A stretch of DNA of 62,724 nt from a virus: positions 1-62,724 of IMG/VR virus record IMGVR_UViG_3300037262_000044; one strand, written 5' to 3'. This document shows positions 1 through 7,306 of this stretch, piece after piece. Each line of letters begins with the position of its first letter. Positions within the stretch are counted from its first letter, which is position 1. The translations under genes and the position numbers were made by a program. The notes beneath the pieces are model-generated. The model did no database searches. It saw nothing but the letters and a program-made list of their open reading frames with translations, and was not told the origin of the DNA.

Positions 1-127
1 GGTGTACGTGATCTATCACAACGTATATATCGCTGGCATCCATGTATTTCAACCGCCTGCACCCGGAGTCATTCTATGGCGGCATCCTGTTCGCAAAAAG
101 CACCATTTCGCCACTGATGAAGAAGGT
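1..127. repeat. Terminal direct repeat, left copy
   Basis: These 127 bases are identical to 62598-62724. A repeat of exactly 127 bases equals a common largest assembler k-mer, so this is best read as the overlap of a circular contig rather than a biological terminal repeat. The gene at 62566 continues in frame through the join, which supports circularity. Confidence 0.95.
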
Positions 128-355
128 GGAAGGAATGACGGTAAATGTGATTGGTATTGCGTCCTGTGCGACAATTGCAAATTTCCGGTGCTCATCCCGG
201 AAACTTGTATACAGAATCTTGCTGATCATATACGTGATCAAACCGAATTTTTGGAAATGAACAGGGCCAACATCGGCACCCCGGGATGCAGCGTAGACGT
301 TTTTGACAAGCTGACGCGCTTATTATCATGGGCAAAAGAGTACAATCTAAAGTAA
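2..355 (+). CDS. Hypothetical protein, main part of a gene crossing the circle join
   Basis: The true start is the ATG at 62566. Eleven codons (62566-62598) run into this frame at base 2 and give a 128-residue protein. The GTG at base 2 is therefore not the start. A Cys-rich stretch near residues 67-76 (C-x4-C-x2-C-x2-C) could bind zinc. I recognise no family. It is the first gene of a short + strand operon of accessory genes, and the next ATG lies 8 bases after its stop. Confidence 0.8.
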   Translation: MYVIYHNVYIAGIHVFQPPAPGVILWRHPVRKKHHFATDEEGGRNDGKCDWYCVLCDNCKFPVLIPETCIQNLADHIRDQTEFLEMNRANIGTPGCSVDVFDKLTRLLSWAKEYNLK

Positions 356-362
356 GCAAATC

Positions 363-659
363 ATGTCCAACTGTCTGAAAGCATACGTATATACCGAAAC
401 TTATTCGGGTTGTTCGAGATATTACGGGTTCAAGAAATTTTTGTTTTTTAAACTTTGGCTTACAGGCAATTATTGTACAGGCGATTACAAGTTCATATCG
501 AGGAGTTACAGCTTATTCAAATCTAACGCGCTCGTTTTTCAAGAAAAGCAGGAAGTGATCGATTTGTTCAATAAGCATCAGGAATCCACGGGAATACCTG
601 AAATTACTATTGAACGCCTTCAAATAGTCGATATTATAACGGAAAACAACCCATCATGA
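363..659 (+). CDS. Hypothetical protein
   Basis: 98 residues, not recognised. It is rich in aromatic and basic residues in its first half and more acidic in the second. Its stop overlaps the next ATG by four bases (ATGA). The first bases around its ATG (361-378) nearly repeat those around the next gene's ATG (654-671), so both proteins begin MSNCL. Likely co-transcribed with its neighbours. Confidence 0.65.
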   Translation: MSNCLKAYVYTETYSGCSRYYGFKKFLFFKLWLTGNYCTGDYKFISRSYSLFKSNALVFQEKQEVIDLFNKHQESTGIPEITIERLQIVDIITENNPS

Positions 660-985
660 GTAACTGTCTGAATTGCAACGAACCACTGGAGCAAACCCCC
701 GGAAAGAAGGAGAAGCAGTTCTGCAATGTCTCCTGCCGGTCGAGTTACTGGCAGAAACAAAAGCGGGCGAACGCGAGTGCGGCACCGTTTCAGGAAACCC
801 TGGCCCAGCACAAAAAGGCCATTGTGACCGACGCGCCTATTGAATTCATCCCTTTAGCGCCGGAACCAAAGCAACCAACCAGGCGGGAATTACCCCCCGT
901 GATGCCCCCTGGATTGACTCCTACGCAACAACAGGCATGGAAAGCGGAACAGCGGAAGAAGCTACAGGAGGGGAGATTCAAATAA
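656..985 (+). CDS. Small zinc-finger-like protein
   Basis: 109 residues. The N-terminus carries Cys at about residues 4, 7, 23 and 27, a pattern typical of a small zinc ribbon. The middle is Pro-rich. The C-terminus carries PPGLT, a short spacer and WKAEQRKK, a motif repeated at the end of the next gene's product. No enzyme motif is visible. A DNA- or protein-binding role is possible but unproven. Confidence 0.7.
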   Translation: MSNCLNCNEPLEQTPGKKEKQFCNVSCRSSYWQKQKRANASAAPFQETLAQHKKAIVTDAPIEFIPLAPEPKQPTRRELPPVMPPGLTPTQQQAWKAEQRKKLQEGRFK

Positions 986-998
986 ATAGCGCACAAAG

Positions 999-1030
999 TT
1001 TGGATAGTAGCTACACCCCATGTACATTTG
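999..1030 (+). promoter_or_regulatory. Bacteroidota-type promoter
   Basis: TTTG at 999-1002, a 20-base spacer, then TACATTTG at 1023-1030. This is an exact match to the Bacteroidota vegetative consensus (-33 TTTG, -7 TAnnTTTG). Transcription would begin near 1036-1038, at the ATG of the next gene, implying a leaderless or nearly leaderless mRNA. Confidence 0.75.
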
Positions 1031-1037
1031 TAGCGAC

Positions 1038-1232
1038 ATGGCAAAAACAAACCCCATCGGCGTAAGATTCGACATTGACATTCTCGAACGGATCAAATCG
1101 GAATTAGCCCTCAAAACACCGCAGGCGGTCCTGAACTGGCTCATGGAGGATTATGCCAAAAACCCGCCTCCAGGATTGACGGGTCTGGATCTGTCGATCT
1201 GGAAAGCCGAACAAAAAGCAAAAATATCATGA
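1038..1232 (+). CDS. Ribbon-helix-helix-like small protein
   Basis: 64 residues. An in-frame ATG at 1020 lies inside the promoter, so the ATG at 1038 is preferred. The N-terminal part (a short strand followed by DIDILERIKSEL and a second helix) resembles ribbon-helix-helix DNA-binding proteins common in Bacteroidota phages. The C-terminus carries PPGLT and WKAEQ, matching the end of the preceding gene's product. It may regulate this region. Function is inferred from the fold only. Confidence 0.7.
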   Translation: MAKTNPIGVRFDIDILERIKSELALKTPQAVLNWLMEDYAKNPPPGLTGLDLSIWKAEQKAKIS

Positions 1233-1717
1233 TCCACGCAAAAGAGTTAAGAATCGGCAACCTGATCAACGCAATCACTTCATTGGAAAGTGCGCCTACG
1301 GGAATAGTCACCATTAGTGAAATATGCCACGACGGCATAGAGACCGACAAATACATGGAGTATGCGCCGGATTATCCTTTTGGCTATAGCCTTTATCCTT
1401 TTGAAGGATTGGGCCCTATCCCCCTGACGCCTGAGATCCTCGAAAAGTGCGGGTTTGAGGTAAAAGACAAATCTTTTCATAGTCAAGATGGAAAACGGCA
1501 TGAAGTTTTGTTTTATCTATCGCCTTTCTTTGGAGACTGGAAACAAAACAGGCTGCAATGTAGATTTTATGATGATAGAGATCCTTTGTGGTGGCTTGTT
1601 GCCGAAGTCGGTCCGACGCCTACTGGCTTCACTTCGTTAACGAGATTGCCATATCTCCACCAACTCCAAAACCTTTTCTTCGCCCTGAACGGACATGAAT
1701 TAACTATAAAGCCATGA
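1229..1717 (+). CDS. Conserved phage/Bacteroidota hypothetical protein (ELRIGN family)
   Basis: 162 residues. It has the N-terminal ELRIGN and C-terminal LHQLQNLFFALNG motifs that I know from a widespread but uncharacterised family in Bacteroidota genomes and their phages. Its start overlaps the previous stop (ATGA), and its end overlaps the next start in the same way, which points to translational coupling. No catalytic residues can be named. Confidence 0.8.
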   Translation: MIHAKELRIGNLINAITSLESAPTGIVTISEICHDGIETDKYMEYAPDYPFGYSLYPFEGLGPIPLTPEILEKCGFEVKDKSFHSQDGKRHEVLFYLSPFFGDWKQNRLQCRFYDDRDPLWWLVAEVGPTPTGFTSLTRLPYLHQLQNLFFALNGHELTIKP

Positions 1718-1980
1718 ATGATTTACGCGCAGAAAGAGACAAGCAGATAGCCGAGATCACCCTTACCACCGCATTACAGGTAGTGGCAAGTTCCGAAGAC
1801 CTCTCCGGACTTGTCGAATTGCGCAAGGCAACGCCCTGGTGGAGATTGGCCAAGCGCAGGAGGCTGAAAAAGCAAATAGCGGTAAATTCAGCGGTGAATG
1901 CCATGATCGCCGTTATGGGTGCCGCGGAAATCTACAAAGTAATATCTACCCCTATACCAAAATACCCGTCTGGAGCATGA
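1714..1980 (+). CDS. Hypothetical protein
   Basis: 88 residues, mostly helical and Ala-rich, with a basic RLAKRRRLKKQ stretch in the middle. The segment after it is mildly hydrophobic. No family recognised. It is coupled to both neighbours by overlapping start and stop codons. Confidence 0.65.
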   Translation: MNDLRAERDKQIAEITLTTALQVVASSEDLSGLVELRKATPWWRLAKRRRLKKQIAVNSAVNAMIAVMGAAEIYKVISTPIPKYPSGA

Positions 1981-2177
1981 AAGTCATCGCCACCTACATC
2001 GTAGAAACCTGGGAAGGCAAAACGCTTCTCTATGAGACAGAAGGCGGCAAATGGTATATCCAGAAAATATCCGAAGACGATCACGGACGTTTTTTGGAGG
2101 TCAGGCTACGGGAAATTTCCGCCGATTCGGCATCTTATTATCTTACCCGAGACGAACCAAAAATCAACAAACCGTGA
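1977..2177 (+). CDS. Small hypothetical protein
   Basis: 66 residues starting MKVIATYIVE. The frame is open further upstream (to 1839), but the ATG at 1977 overlaps the previous stop as ATGA, the usual spacing in this operon. Predicted as short strands with a charged surface. No family recognised. Confidence 0.65.
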   Translation: MKVIATYIVETWEGKTLLYETEGGKWYIQKISEDDHGRFLEVRLREISADSASYYLTRDEPKINKP

Positions 2178-2269
2178 AAAATTACCAGCATCTCATCATC
2201 GTGATCGTCCGCTCCCTGGTGATCGGGGCGGCGTTGGCTTATGCGCTTTATATCTTAACTCAAAACTGA
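2174..2269 (+). CDS. Very small membrane protein
   Basis: 31 residues from a GTG start that overlaps the previous TGA (GTGA). Residues 8-27 form one hydrophobic segment, so it is probably a single-pass inner-membrane protein. It lies directly upstream of the Thg1 gene. Function unknown. Confidence 0.5.
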   Translation: MKNYQHLIIVIVRSLVIGAALAYALYILTQN

Positions 2270-2274
2270 AAAAT

Positions 2275-3057
2275 ATGAAAGATGCACTCGGCGATCGCAT
2301 GAAGGCGAACTACGAAAGCAGGACACGCCAGTTTTTGATGCGGCGCAATTACACCGTGATCAGGATTGACGGAAAGGCTTTTCATACTTATACAAAGCAT
2401 TTGCAAAGCCCTTTTGATGACAATCTCATGCATGACATGGATTCAACGGCTGCCATCCTCTGTAAAGAGATTGGCGGGGCAAAGTTCGCATTCGTCCAAA
2501 GCGATGAGATTTCACTGCTCATCACCGACTTTGACGACCTTCAAACCCAGGCCTGGTTCGACTACAACGTGCAAAAAATGGTCAGTGTGAGCGCCAGCGT
2601 TGCAACCGCCGCCTTCAATCAATTCAGACAGCGCCGGGAGACCAATGATGTGTGGGGAATGAAACTGGCGCATTTCGATTCCAGGGTCTTCCAACTCCCG
2701 AACAAAAGCGAAGTGGAGAACTATTTCATCTGGCGCCAGCAGGACACGACCCGAAACAGCATCCTATCCGTTGCGCAAAGCCTATACAGCCACAAGCAAT
2801 TGGAGGGCAAAAACACCAGCGAATTACAGGAGATGATCTTTCAAAAGGGCATCAACTGGAATGATTACAAACCTTACTATAAACGCGGGCGCATGATCAT
2901 GAAAGAAGAATACGAAATTGAGCCCAATCCCTCAATTCCGGAGGCCATTATACAGTTGGCGCCCCCTACACTTCGGACCCGCTGGGTAATGAAGGAAGTC
3001 CCCATATTCACGCAGGAGCGGGAATTTATCAGCAACCTTATACCAGACAATCTATAA
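2275..3057 (+). CDS. thg1: tRNA-His guanylyltransferase (Thg1 / Thg1-like protein)
   Basis: 260 residues from the ATG at 2275. The family adds nucleotides in the 3'-to-5' direction: Thg1 adds G-1 to tRNA-His, and Thg1-like proteins also repair truncated tRNA 5' ends. Visible hallmarks are RIDGKAF with Asp32, and QSDEIS with Asp77 and Glu78. These match the metal-binding acidic residues of human Thg1 (Asp29, Asp76, Glu77). The downstream FDSRVFQLPN stretch also fits the family. Length is normal (about 240-300), so the enzyme should be active. Most bacteria encode G-1 in the tRNA-His gene and need no Thg1, so a phage copy suggests a special tRNA substrate. The permuted tRNA at 62299-62370 is a candidate. 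It is the last + gene before the convergent glycan cassette. Confidence 0.93.
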   Translation: MKDALGDRMKANYESRTRQFLMRRNYTVIRIDGKAFHTYTKHLQSPFDDNLMHDMDSTAAILCKEIGGAKFAFVQSDEISLLITDFDDLQTQAWFDYNVQKMVSVSASVATAAFNQFRQRRETNDVWGMKLAHFDSRVFQLPNKSEVENYFIWRQQDTTRNSILSVAQSLYSHKQLEGKNTSELQEMIFQKGINWNDYKPYYKRGRMIMKEEYEIEPNPSIPEAIIQLAPPTLRTRWVMKEVPIFTQEREFISNLIPDNL

Positions 3058-3076
3058 TTCTTAACTCAGGGATAGG

Positions 3077-3709
3077 TCACTTTCTGCGAAATCCCGCGGA
3101 AAGTATATTCCAATCAGTATCCCTTCTCCTCACTATATCCTCATGTTTGGAATAGGCGACCATCCGCCAGTTCATTTTCCACATCCAGCGCCGCATCGAT
3201 TCGAGATCAAAATAGTGCAGGTGCTCATTTTTTTTCAAATGTGGCCAGGTTGAGAACTTTTCGGTCCCTGGAAAGAAAGGCAAGCTGATCACGATGGTTT
3301 CGCACCGCATGGCCTTAACGAATTGAATATTGGGGTAATGTTCCAGCGAATCCCAGAAACAGCAACAATCAACGACAAGGTTGATATCCTGGGTAAAGTC
3401 ACACCCCGCCGGGACCGGTACCCCCGATATGTCATGCCCATATACGACCGGGATTTGCTTTTTAGCGAACTTCATAAAGGCCCCATTGCCAAAGCCTATA
3501 TCCAGGATGGACTGAATCGGCCGGCCATGGACCCCGGTGGCAAATGCCAGGCGCATCCCCTGCAGAAGTTCGTTCTGCCTCACATACTCGGGCGTGTCAT
3601 ATGTTTGAACATAATTCCCGTCGTATAAAAATGGCTGCGGGTCAACCTGGTGGACGACACCATACCGGTCTGTCTTATATTCGGCTCCGTCAATCTTGAA
3701 CTTTCTCAT
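3077..3709 (-). CDS. Class I SAM-dependent methyltransferase
   Basis: 210 residues using the ATG at 3707-3709; the frame is open further upstream inside the next gene. Motif I is LDIGFGNG (about residue 68), followed by an acidic strand (GHDIS) and a FWDSLEH segment like the post-motif region of UbiG-type (Methyltransf_23) enzymes. The substrate is unknown; the neighbours suggest a sugar or glycolipid. It is the last gene of the minus-strand glycosyltransferase cassette and starts inside the end of the upstream gene. Confidence 0.8.
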   Translation of the reverse strand: MRKFKIDGAEYKTDRYGVVHQVDPQPFLYDGNYVQTYDTPEYVRQNELLQGMRLAFATGVHGRPIQSILDIGFGNGAFMKFAKKQIPVVYGHDISGVPVPAGCDFTQDINLVVDCCCFWDSLEHYPNIQFVKAMRCETIVISLPFFPGTEKFSTWPHLKKNEHLHYFDLESMRRWMWKMNWRMVAYSKHEDIVRRRDTDWNILSAGFRRK

Positions 3710-4421
3710 ATTGCTTGAAATTATTGAGGTTAAACTCATTCGCTGTTTGCATGATGCAATTGGTCTTTCCGTTTTTAAAAGCGCAAAAATAGTCTTTGCC
3801 CAGTGCTTGGGCCAGAACGAGCGCAACGCCCTGATGGCACCACAAGCCCCGGCAGCCAGCAATCAATGTGGCCATTTCCAAAAGGTCATGTGTCGGCCAC
3901 CATTCAATGGGCCCGACCTCCGATTCCCAAAGTCGATGATCTTCCGGCAGCCCGATGAAGTAAACCGGACGCGGGATGGCCGCATAGACCTTTTTCCAGT
4001 CCACCGTCTCCCGTTCCCGCCAGCGGCAGGTGAGGAAGACCAGACTGTAATTGCCGCGCGTAATGGGGATATTCGTTATCCAGGGACGTTTCCAGCCGTG
4101 GTGATACTTCCGCCAATGGTGGAGCATCGAAAAGATGATGTGATCCCGTCCGCGGTTCCGTTCCACGCGCCAGGCATCGAGGTCGTAATCAAAGCGAATG
4201 CCGGGCTCATATTCTGAAAATGGTAGTCCGCCCTTGGTTGGCAGGCATTCAATCCCCTGGGTGGCCAAGAGAGGCTTTACAGCGGTCAGCATGGACCCGA
4301 ACGGCGGATGATAGAAGTTTTCCTTCACGAAAAGCCTGGTAATGCCGAGCGCGCGCATGATCTGAATGGAATAACAGATATCCCCGATTCCGCCCGTCGT
4401 TGCGCCTGTTTTACCTGTCAT
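3690..4421 (-). CDS. GT9-like glycosyltransferase (heptosyltransferase-like)
   Basis: 243 residues. The N-terminal GGIGDICYSIQIMRAL resembles the first strand and loop of GT-B, family 9 (ADP-heptose-type) transferases. The C-terminal half (LIAGCRGLWCHQGVALVLAQALG) resembles the sugar-nucleotide-binding half, where GT9 enzymes show a similar GxxH/QG pattern. It is shorter than a usual GT9 enzyme (about 330). Its start overlaps the upstream stop. Likely transfers a sugar onto a surface glycan or a virion protein; donor and acceptor unknown. Confidence 0.65.
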   Translation of the reverse strand: MTGKTGATTGGIGDICYSIQIMRALGITRLFVKENFYHPPFGSMLTAVKPLLATQGIECLPTKGGLPFSEYEPGIRFDYDLDAWRVERNRGRDHIIFSMLHHWRKYHHGWKRPWITNIPITRGNYSLVFLTCRWRERETVDWKKVYAAIPRPVYFIGLPEDHRLWESEVGPIEWWPTHDLLEMATLIAGCRGLWCHQGVALVLAQALGKDYFCAFKNGKTNCIMQTANEFNLNNFKQYEKVQD

Positions 4422-4954
4422 AGATGCGCAATTAATATTCCATCAATGACCGGGTTTGCCGCCATCGTAAACTTGTACGCCGGGTTGATCTGCAAAATAG
4501 CGTTCTTCACATCGTTCTTCGAATAGCCGACGCGGTCCCTGTAAAAGATATGCCAATCATCCACAATGATCACGTTAGACTTTATTGGGTGCCTGCCGAT
4601 CTGCTCCAGCTCCTTCAACAACGGGAACGGATTGGCGCCAGGGTCTTCGCCTTCGAACATTTGAAAATGGGCGTCTAAAAACAGCGTCATCGGCTCCTCG
4701 ATATCCCGGATCATCTCCCACAGCATCACCGCGCTGTCCCCGGTATAGCATTTGATGTCCAGGTGCGTATTTTTGGTCAGCCAGAACCGATTCGAGCAGA
4801 AGTCGGCCGCATCCGGGTCTATGTCGATGGTGCGGATGTGCTCGAATCCAGCGTCGAGGGCCAGAGCAATTGCATCGCTTCTGAACGTACCCGATTCTAT
4901 GAACCATTTGTTAGGGTATTTGGCCAGCAGGTTGTATGAAGGGGGAAGACTCAT
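4418..4954 (-). CDS. SAM-dependent methyltransferase-like protein
   Basis: 178 residues. An early strand and loop (FIESGTF) and an acidic strand end (TIDIDPDAADFC) fit a Rossmann methyltransferase. LFLDAHF and VIIVDDWH resemble FkbM or cephalosporin-hydroxylase-like members. No target recognition part is evident. It overlaps the downstream glycosyltransferase gene by four bases. A sugar or peptide O-methyltransferase is plausible. Confidence 0.65.
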   Translation of the reverse strand: MSLPPSYNLLAKYPNKWFIESGTFRSDAIALALDAGFEHIRTIDIDPDAADFCSNRFWLTKNTHLDIKCYTGDSAVMLWEMIRDIEEPMTLFLDAHFQMFEGEDPGANPFPLLKELEQIGRHPIKSNVIIVDDWHIFYRDRVGYSKNDVKNAILQINPAYKFTMAANPVIDGILIAHL

Positions 4955-5331
4955 AAGGATTCAATTTGACGTTCTGCAATAAGGGCTGATTCTTGTTGAC
5001 GGCGCCTGCTGGAAATATATTCTTCGAATATTTCCTTCAACCGCTTGTCGAGATCGAAAGTGGACTTATCCCAAAATTCAAGTTCACCGTGGCCTTCGGA
5101 ATAGCTGAACCAACCTATATGCGACGGGTTTATATGAATGAACTGACGCGCCGGCTCTTGCGGTTGTATGAAATCTTCCCGCAACTGGAAGTCAATCTTA
5201 TATGGGTATATGCTCTGCCAAGAATGCCACCATTTTCGTCTTATCTGCAAGCGAGAATGAATTTCTATGCCATCCTGCCAAACAATATGTCTGACCTGTT
5301 CGGAATGCTGAATTACGCGCTTTTTACTCAT
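4951..5331 (-). CDS. Hypothetical protein
   Basis: 126 residues from the ATG at 5329-5331 (MSKKRV); the frame is open further upstream. It is rich in Trp, Arg and His, with a charged helical C-terminus. No family recognised. Stop and start overlap with the downstream methyltransferase gene indicates the same operon. Confidence 0.6.
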   Translation of the reverse strand: MSKKRVIQHSEQVRHIVWQDGIEIHSRLQIRRKWWHSWQSIYPYKIDFQLREDFIQPQEPARQFIHINPSHIGWFSYSEGHGELEFWDKSTFDLDKRLKEIFEEYISSRRRQQESALIAERQIESL

Positions 5332-5360
5332 ACTTTTACCAATTTTTAAAAAGCTTGAAT

Positions 5361-5477
5361 CTAATCCCATTTGCGCGATGACCCATTTTTCAACGCCCAA
5401 AAAAACACACATAGAATTCCTAAAATAACAACCATCGCTATCGCATTTGGAATGTTGTCAATTATTATTTTTTTCAT
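5361..5477 (-). CDS. Very small membrane protein
   Basis: 38 residues from the ATG at 5475-5477, which overlaps the upstream TGA (ATGA). Residues 10-29 form one hydrophobic segment, followed by a basic tail (KNGSSRKW). It ends with TAG. It fits as a membrane peptide of the glycan cassette; function unknown. Confidence 0.5.
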   Translation of the reverse strand: MKKIIIDNIPNAIAMVVILGILCVFFWALKNGSSRKWD

Positions 5478-5710
5478 TTCACCAACTTTTCAAATTCTTC
5501 AATCGTTTCGACCCGGAACATCGCGCACCAAAAGAATACCCACCAAAAAGCACCGTCATACCACAGCGAGATTTCATCCTTGAAGTACGCACTCCCGTCC
5601 TTCTCGTAGCCTTCCCGCTTCAAATAGGCGCCGTTCATCGGCCTGGGAAGTGGGTCGGGATCCTCGTGGAGATATTCCACCAATCCGTGCTTGGTCATCA
5701 CCCTTTTCAT
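5474..5710 (-). CDS. Hypothetical protein
   Basis: 78 residues. The C-terminal half is aromatic (WYDGAFWWVFFW) and may contact the membrane. No family recognised. It is coupled by overlapping codons to both neighbours in the cassette. Confidence 0.6.
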   Translation of the reverse strand: MKRVMTKHGLVEYLHEDPDPLPRPMNGAYLKREGYEKDGSAYFKDEISLWYDGAFWWVFFWCAMFRVETIEEFEKLVK

Positions 5711-6564
5711 AACCGATCTTTCAGTTTATAGTTGTCCCGAACCCACCTGAAAATATTCTCCGGCGTCGTAAACTGGCATTCCTTGAAACTCTGGTCAGCG
5801 ATGATCTGAGGATCGGCCCAGGTCGTTCCGAGTTTGGGCAAAGCGGCGGGATAAAACATGACCGATTTGCAATGTAGCATCCCTGACAGTATCCCGAGCC
5901 CAGACGGGAAATAGAACCCATAGGCGAGGCGCTTCATCATTTCGATCACATAGCCCAGTGGTTTGCCGATCGTCGAAATAAACCGGATGCCGTCTTCCCT
6001 GAGGAGGTTTGCCAGATTGGCGGCGAGCGGGCTGTCCCATTCGGCACCGATTAGCACAAAGGTCGCATCCGGGATGTATTCCAGCATCATGCCGCAAAGG
6101 TCCGCCCAGGGGGAGTGATCCCAAAAACCCCAGTTTCTCGCTGTGCTATAAGCACTTGCGTAAATCCCGATGTACGGCCCTCCAGGGAAATCCGTTTTTA
6201 CCACTTCCTCCCACTCTTGCGTCTGAAAGGGGAGGGAATAGCTGGTCGGCAGGTCGGGGAGGAAGGTCTCGATTCTGGCACCAGATTCCAAGTGTTCGTT
6301 CGCCGACAAAAAGAAATCCTGCTCCACAATCATCCGCCAGTACTTTTTCGTCCGCTGGATATTCCGGGGGCCGACGACCGAATAGGGAAGGCCGGGGACG
6401 TATTCGCAGGAGGCTGAAAGCTGCGGCAGCAAATCAAATATCTGCTTGCCCCGACGCGGACTCCCGTCATGTATTTTGAAATTGAATCGTTCGCCAGAAT
6501 TAAAAATCTTCTGAAATATGAAAATCGCGTCACCAATTCCCGGATTCGTTTTAATGACCCGCAT
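5707..6564 (-). CDS. GT9-like glycosyltransferase
   Basis: 285 residues. The start MRVIKTNPGIGDAIFIFQKI matches the GD-containing first loop of GT-B family 9 enzymes. The second half has a strand (ATFVLIGAEWD) and a conserved-looking PSGLGILSG loop, the place where GT9 enzymes hold the nucleotide sugar. It is the second GT9-like protein in the cassette after the one at 3690. It probably builds a phage-specified glycan; acceptor unknown. Confidence 0.7.
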   Translation of the reverse strand: MRVIKTNPGIGDAIFIFQKIFNSGERFNFKIHDGSPRRGKQIFDLLPQLSASCEYVPGLPYSVVGPRNIQRTKKYWRMIVEQDFFLSANEHLESGARIETFLPDLPTSYSLPFQTQEWEEVVKTDFPGGPYIGIYASAYSTARNWGFWDHSPWADLCGMMLEYIPDATFVLIGAEWDSPLAANLANLLREDGIRFISTIGKPLGYVIEMMKRLAYGFYFPSGLGILSGMLHCKSVMFYPAALPKLGTTWADPQIIADQSFKECQFTTPENIFRWVRDNYKLKDRL

Positions 6565-6934
6565 TTGTCAAAACTTTATATTTTTCAATCAATTGGGCCG
6601 GATCAGCATGAAAGTTTTCCGCAGTTTTGCACCAACGGGCAAAGTCAATCATGTTGGCATCTCGCCATGAAATTGGAAGAGGCGCAGAAGTGTTGACCAC
6701 AAAGACATTATCGTTCCGGTAGGCGGCAGGCATCCCTTCGAAATCGGAACCCTTCAATTTTTCGGCAAATTCGTCCTTACCAACTACCTCATAGCCGTTG
6801 CTATTCAGAAAGGCTTTGGCACGCCTAAATTCCAACTCAAAGGCCAACTGTTTTTTAGCCCTGGCCAAATTGTCCTCCAAAGTAATAACCTCGTTCACGA
6901 GCCATTCCCGTGTCATATTATCATACTTTCCCAT
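6551..6934 (-). CDS. Hypothetical protein with N-terminal coiled coil
   Basis: 127 residues. Residues 8-45 form a charged amphipathic helix that may be a coiled coil. The remainder is mixed. No family recognised. It overlaps both neighbours by a few bases. Confidence 0.6.
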   Translation of the reverse strand: MGKYDNMTREWLVNEVITLEDNLARAKKQLAFELEFRRAKAFLNSNGYEVVGKDEFAEKLKGSDFEGMPAAYRNDNVFVVNTSAPLPISWRDANMIDFARWCKTAENFHADPAQLIEKYKVLTNAGH

Positions 6935-7151
6935 TATCTACAGTTTTTGTTTTCTCCTTAAAAATCCGCTTGCCGGCTGCCCATATCCCCCACCCGATCA
7001 GCACCCCCGGCCAGAACAGCGCTACTCCGATATTGCGGACGTCGAAGTAGGCATCCTTCCGATTCGCCGGTTCCTCTCCATTGCAGATCAGCACCAGGGC
7101 TATCCCGCAGGTGAGGGCGTAGAGGATGGCGGAGAGGATGATCCAGATCAT
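6921..7151 (-). CDS. Two-segment membrane protein
   Basis: 76 residues. Hydrophobic segments at about residues 1-22 and 44-62 with a short hydrophilic loop between them, and a basic Lys-rich tail. Probably an inner-membrane protein with both ends on one side. Possibly a partner of the glycosyltransferases; no direct evidence. Confidence 0.6.
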   Translation of the reverse strand: MIWIILSAILYALTCGIALVLICNGEEPANRKDAYFDVRNIGVALFWPGVLIGWGIWAAGKRIFKEKTKTVDNGKV

Positions 7152-7306
7152 GAGGGTAGCGGCATGTGTTTTATCTGAAGTAACACCATTGAGCGGGACA
7201 ATACCTTCCGCAGTCTCCTTTTATCCACTTCTGTCCTAATTGGCATCGGTTTGCCCAATACCGTCTGAATTTTACGGGCGCTTGTCCTTTTCCTGTTATT
7301 GCTCAT
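7148..7306 (-). CDS. Small basic hypothetical protein
   Basis: 52 residues from the ATG at 7304-7306 (MSNNRKR). Strongly basic (many Arg and Lys). It starts inside the last codons of the upstream glycosyltransferase gene. No family recognised. Confidence 0.5.
   Translation of the reverse strand: MSNNRKRTSARKIQTVLGKPMPIRTEVDKRRLRKVLSRSMVLLQIKHMPLPS

Noticed and set aside
1020-1037. Upstream start for the ribbon-helix-helix gene
   Set aside because: This ATG lies within the promoter's -7 region, so it would not be in the mRNA.
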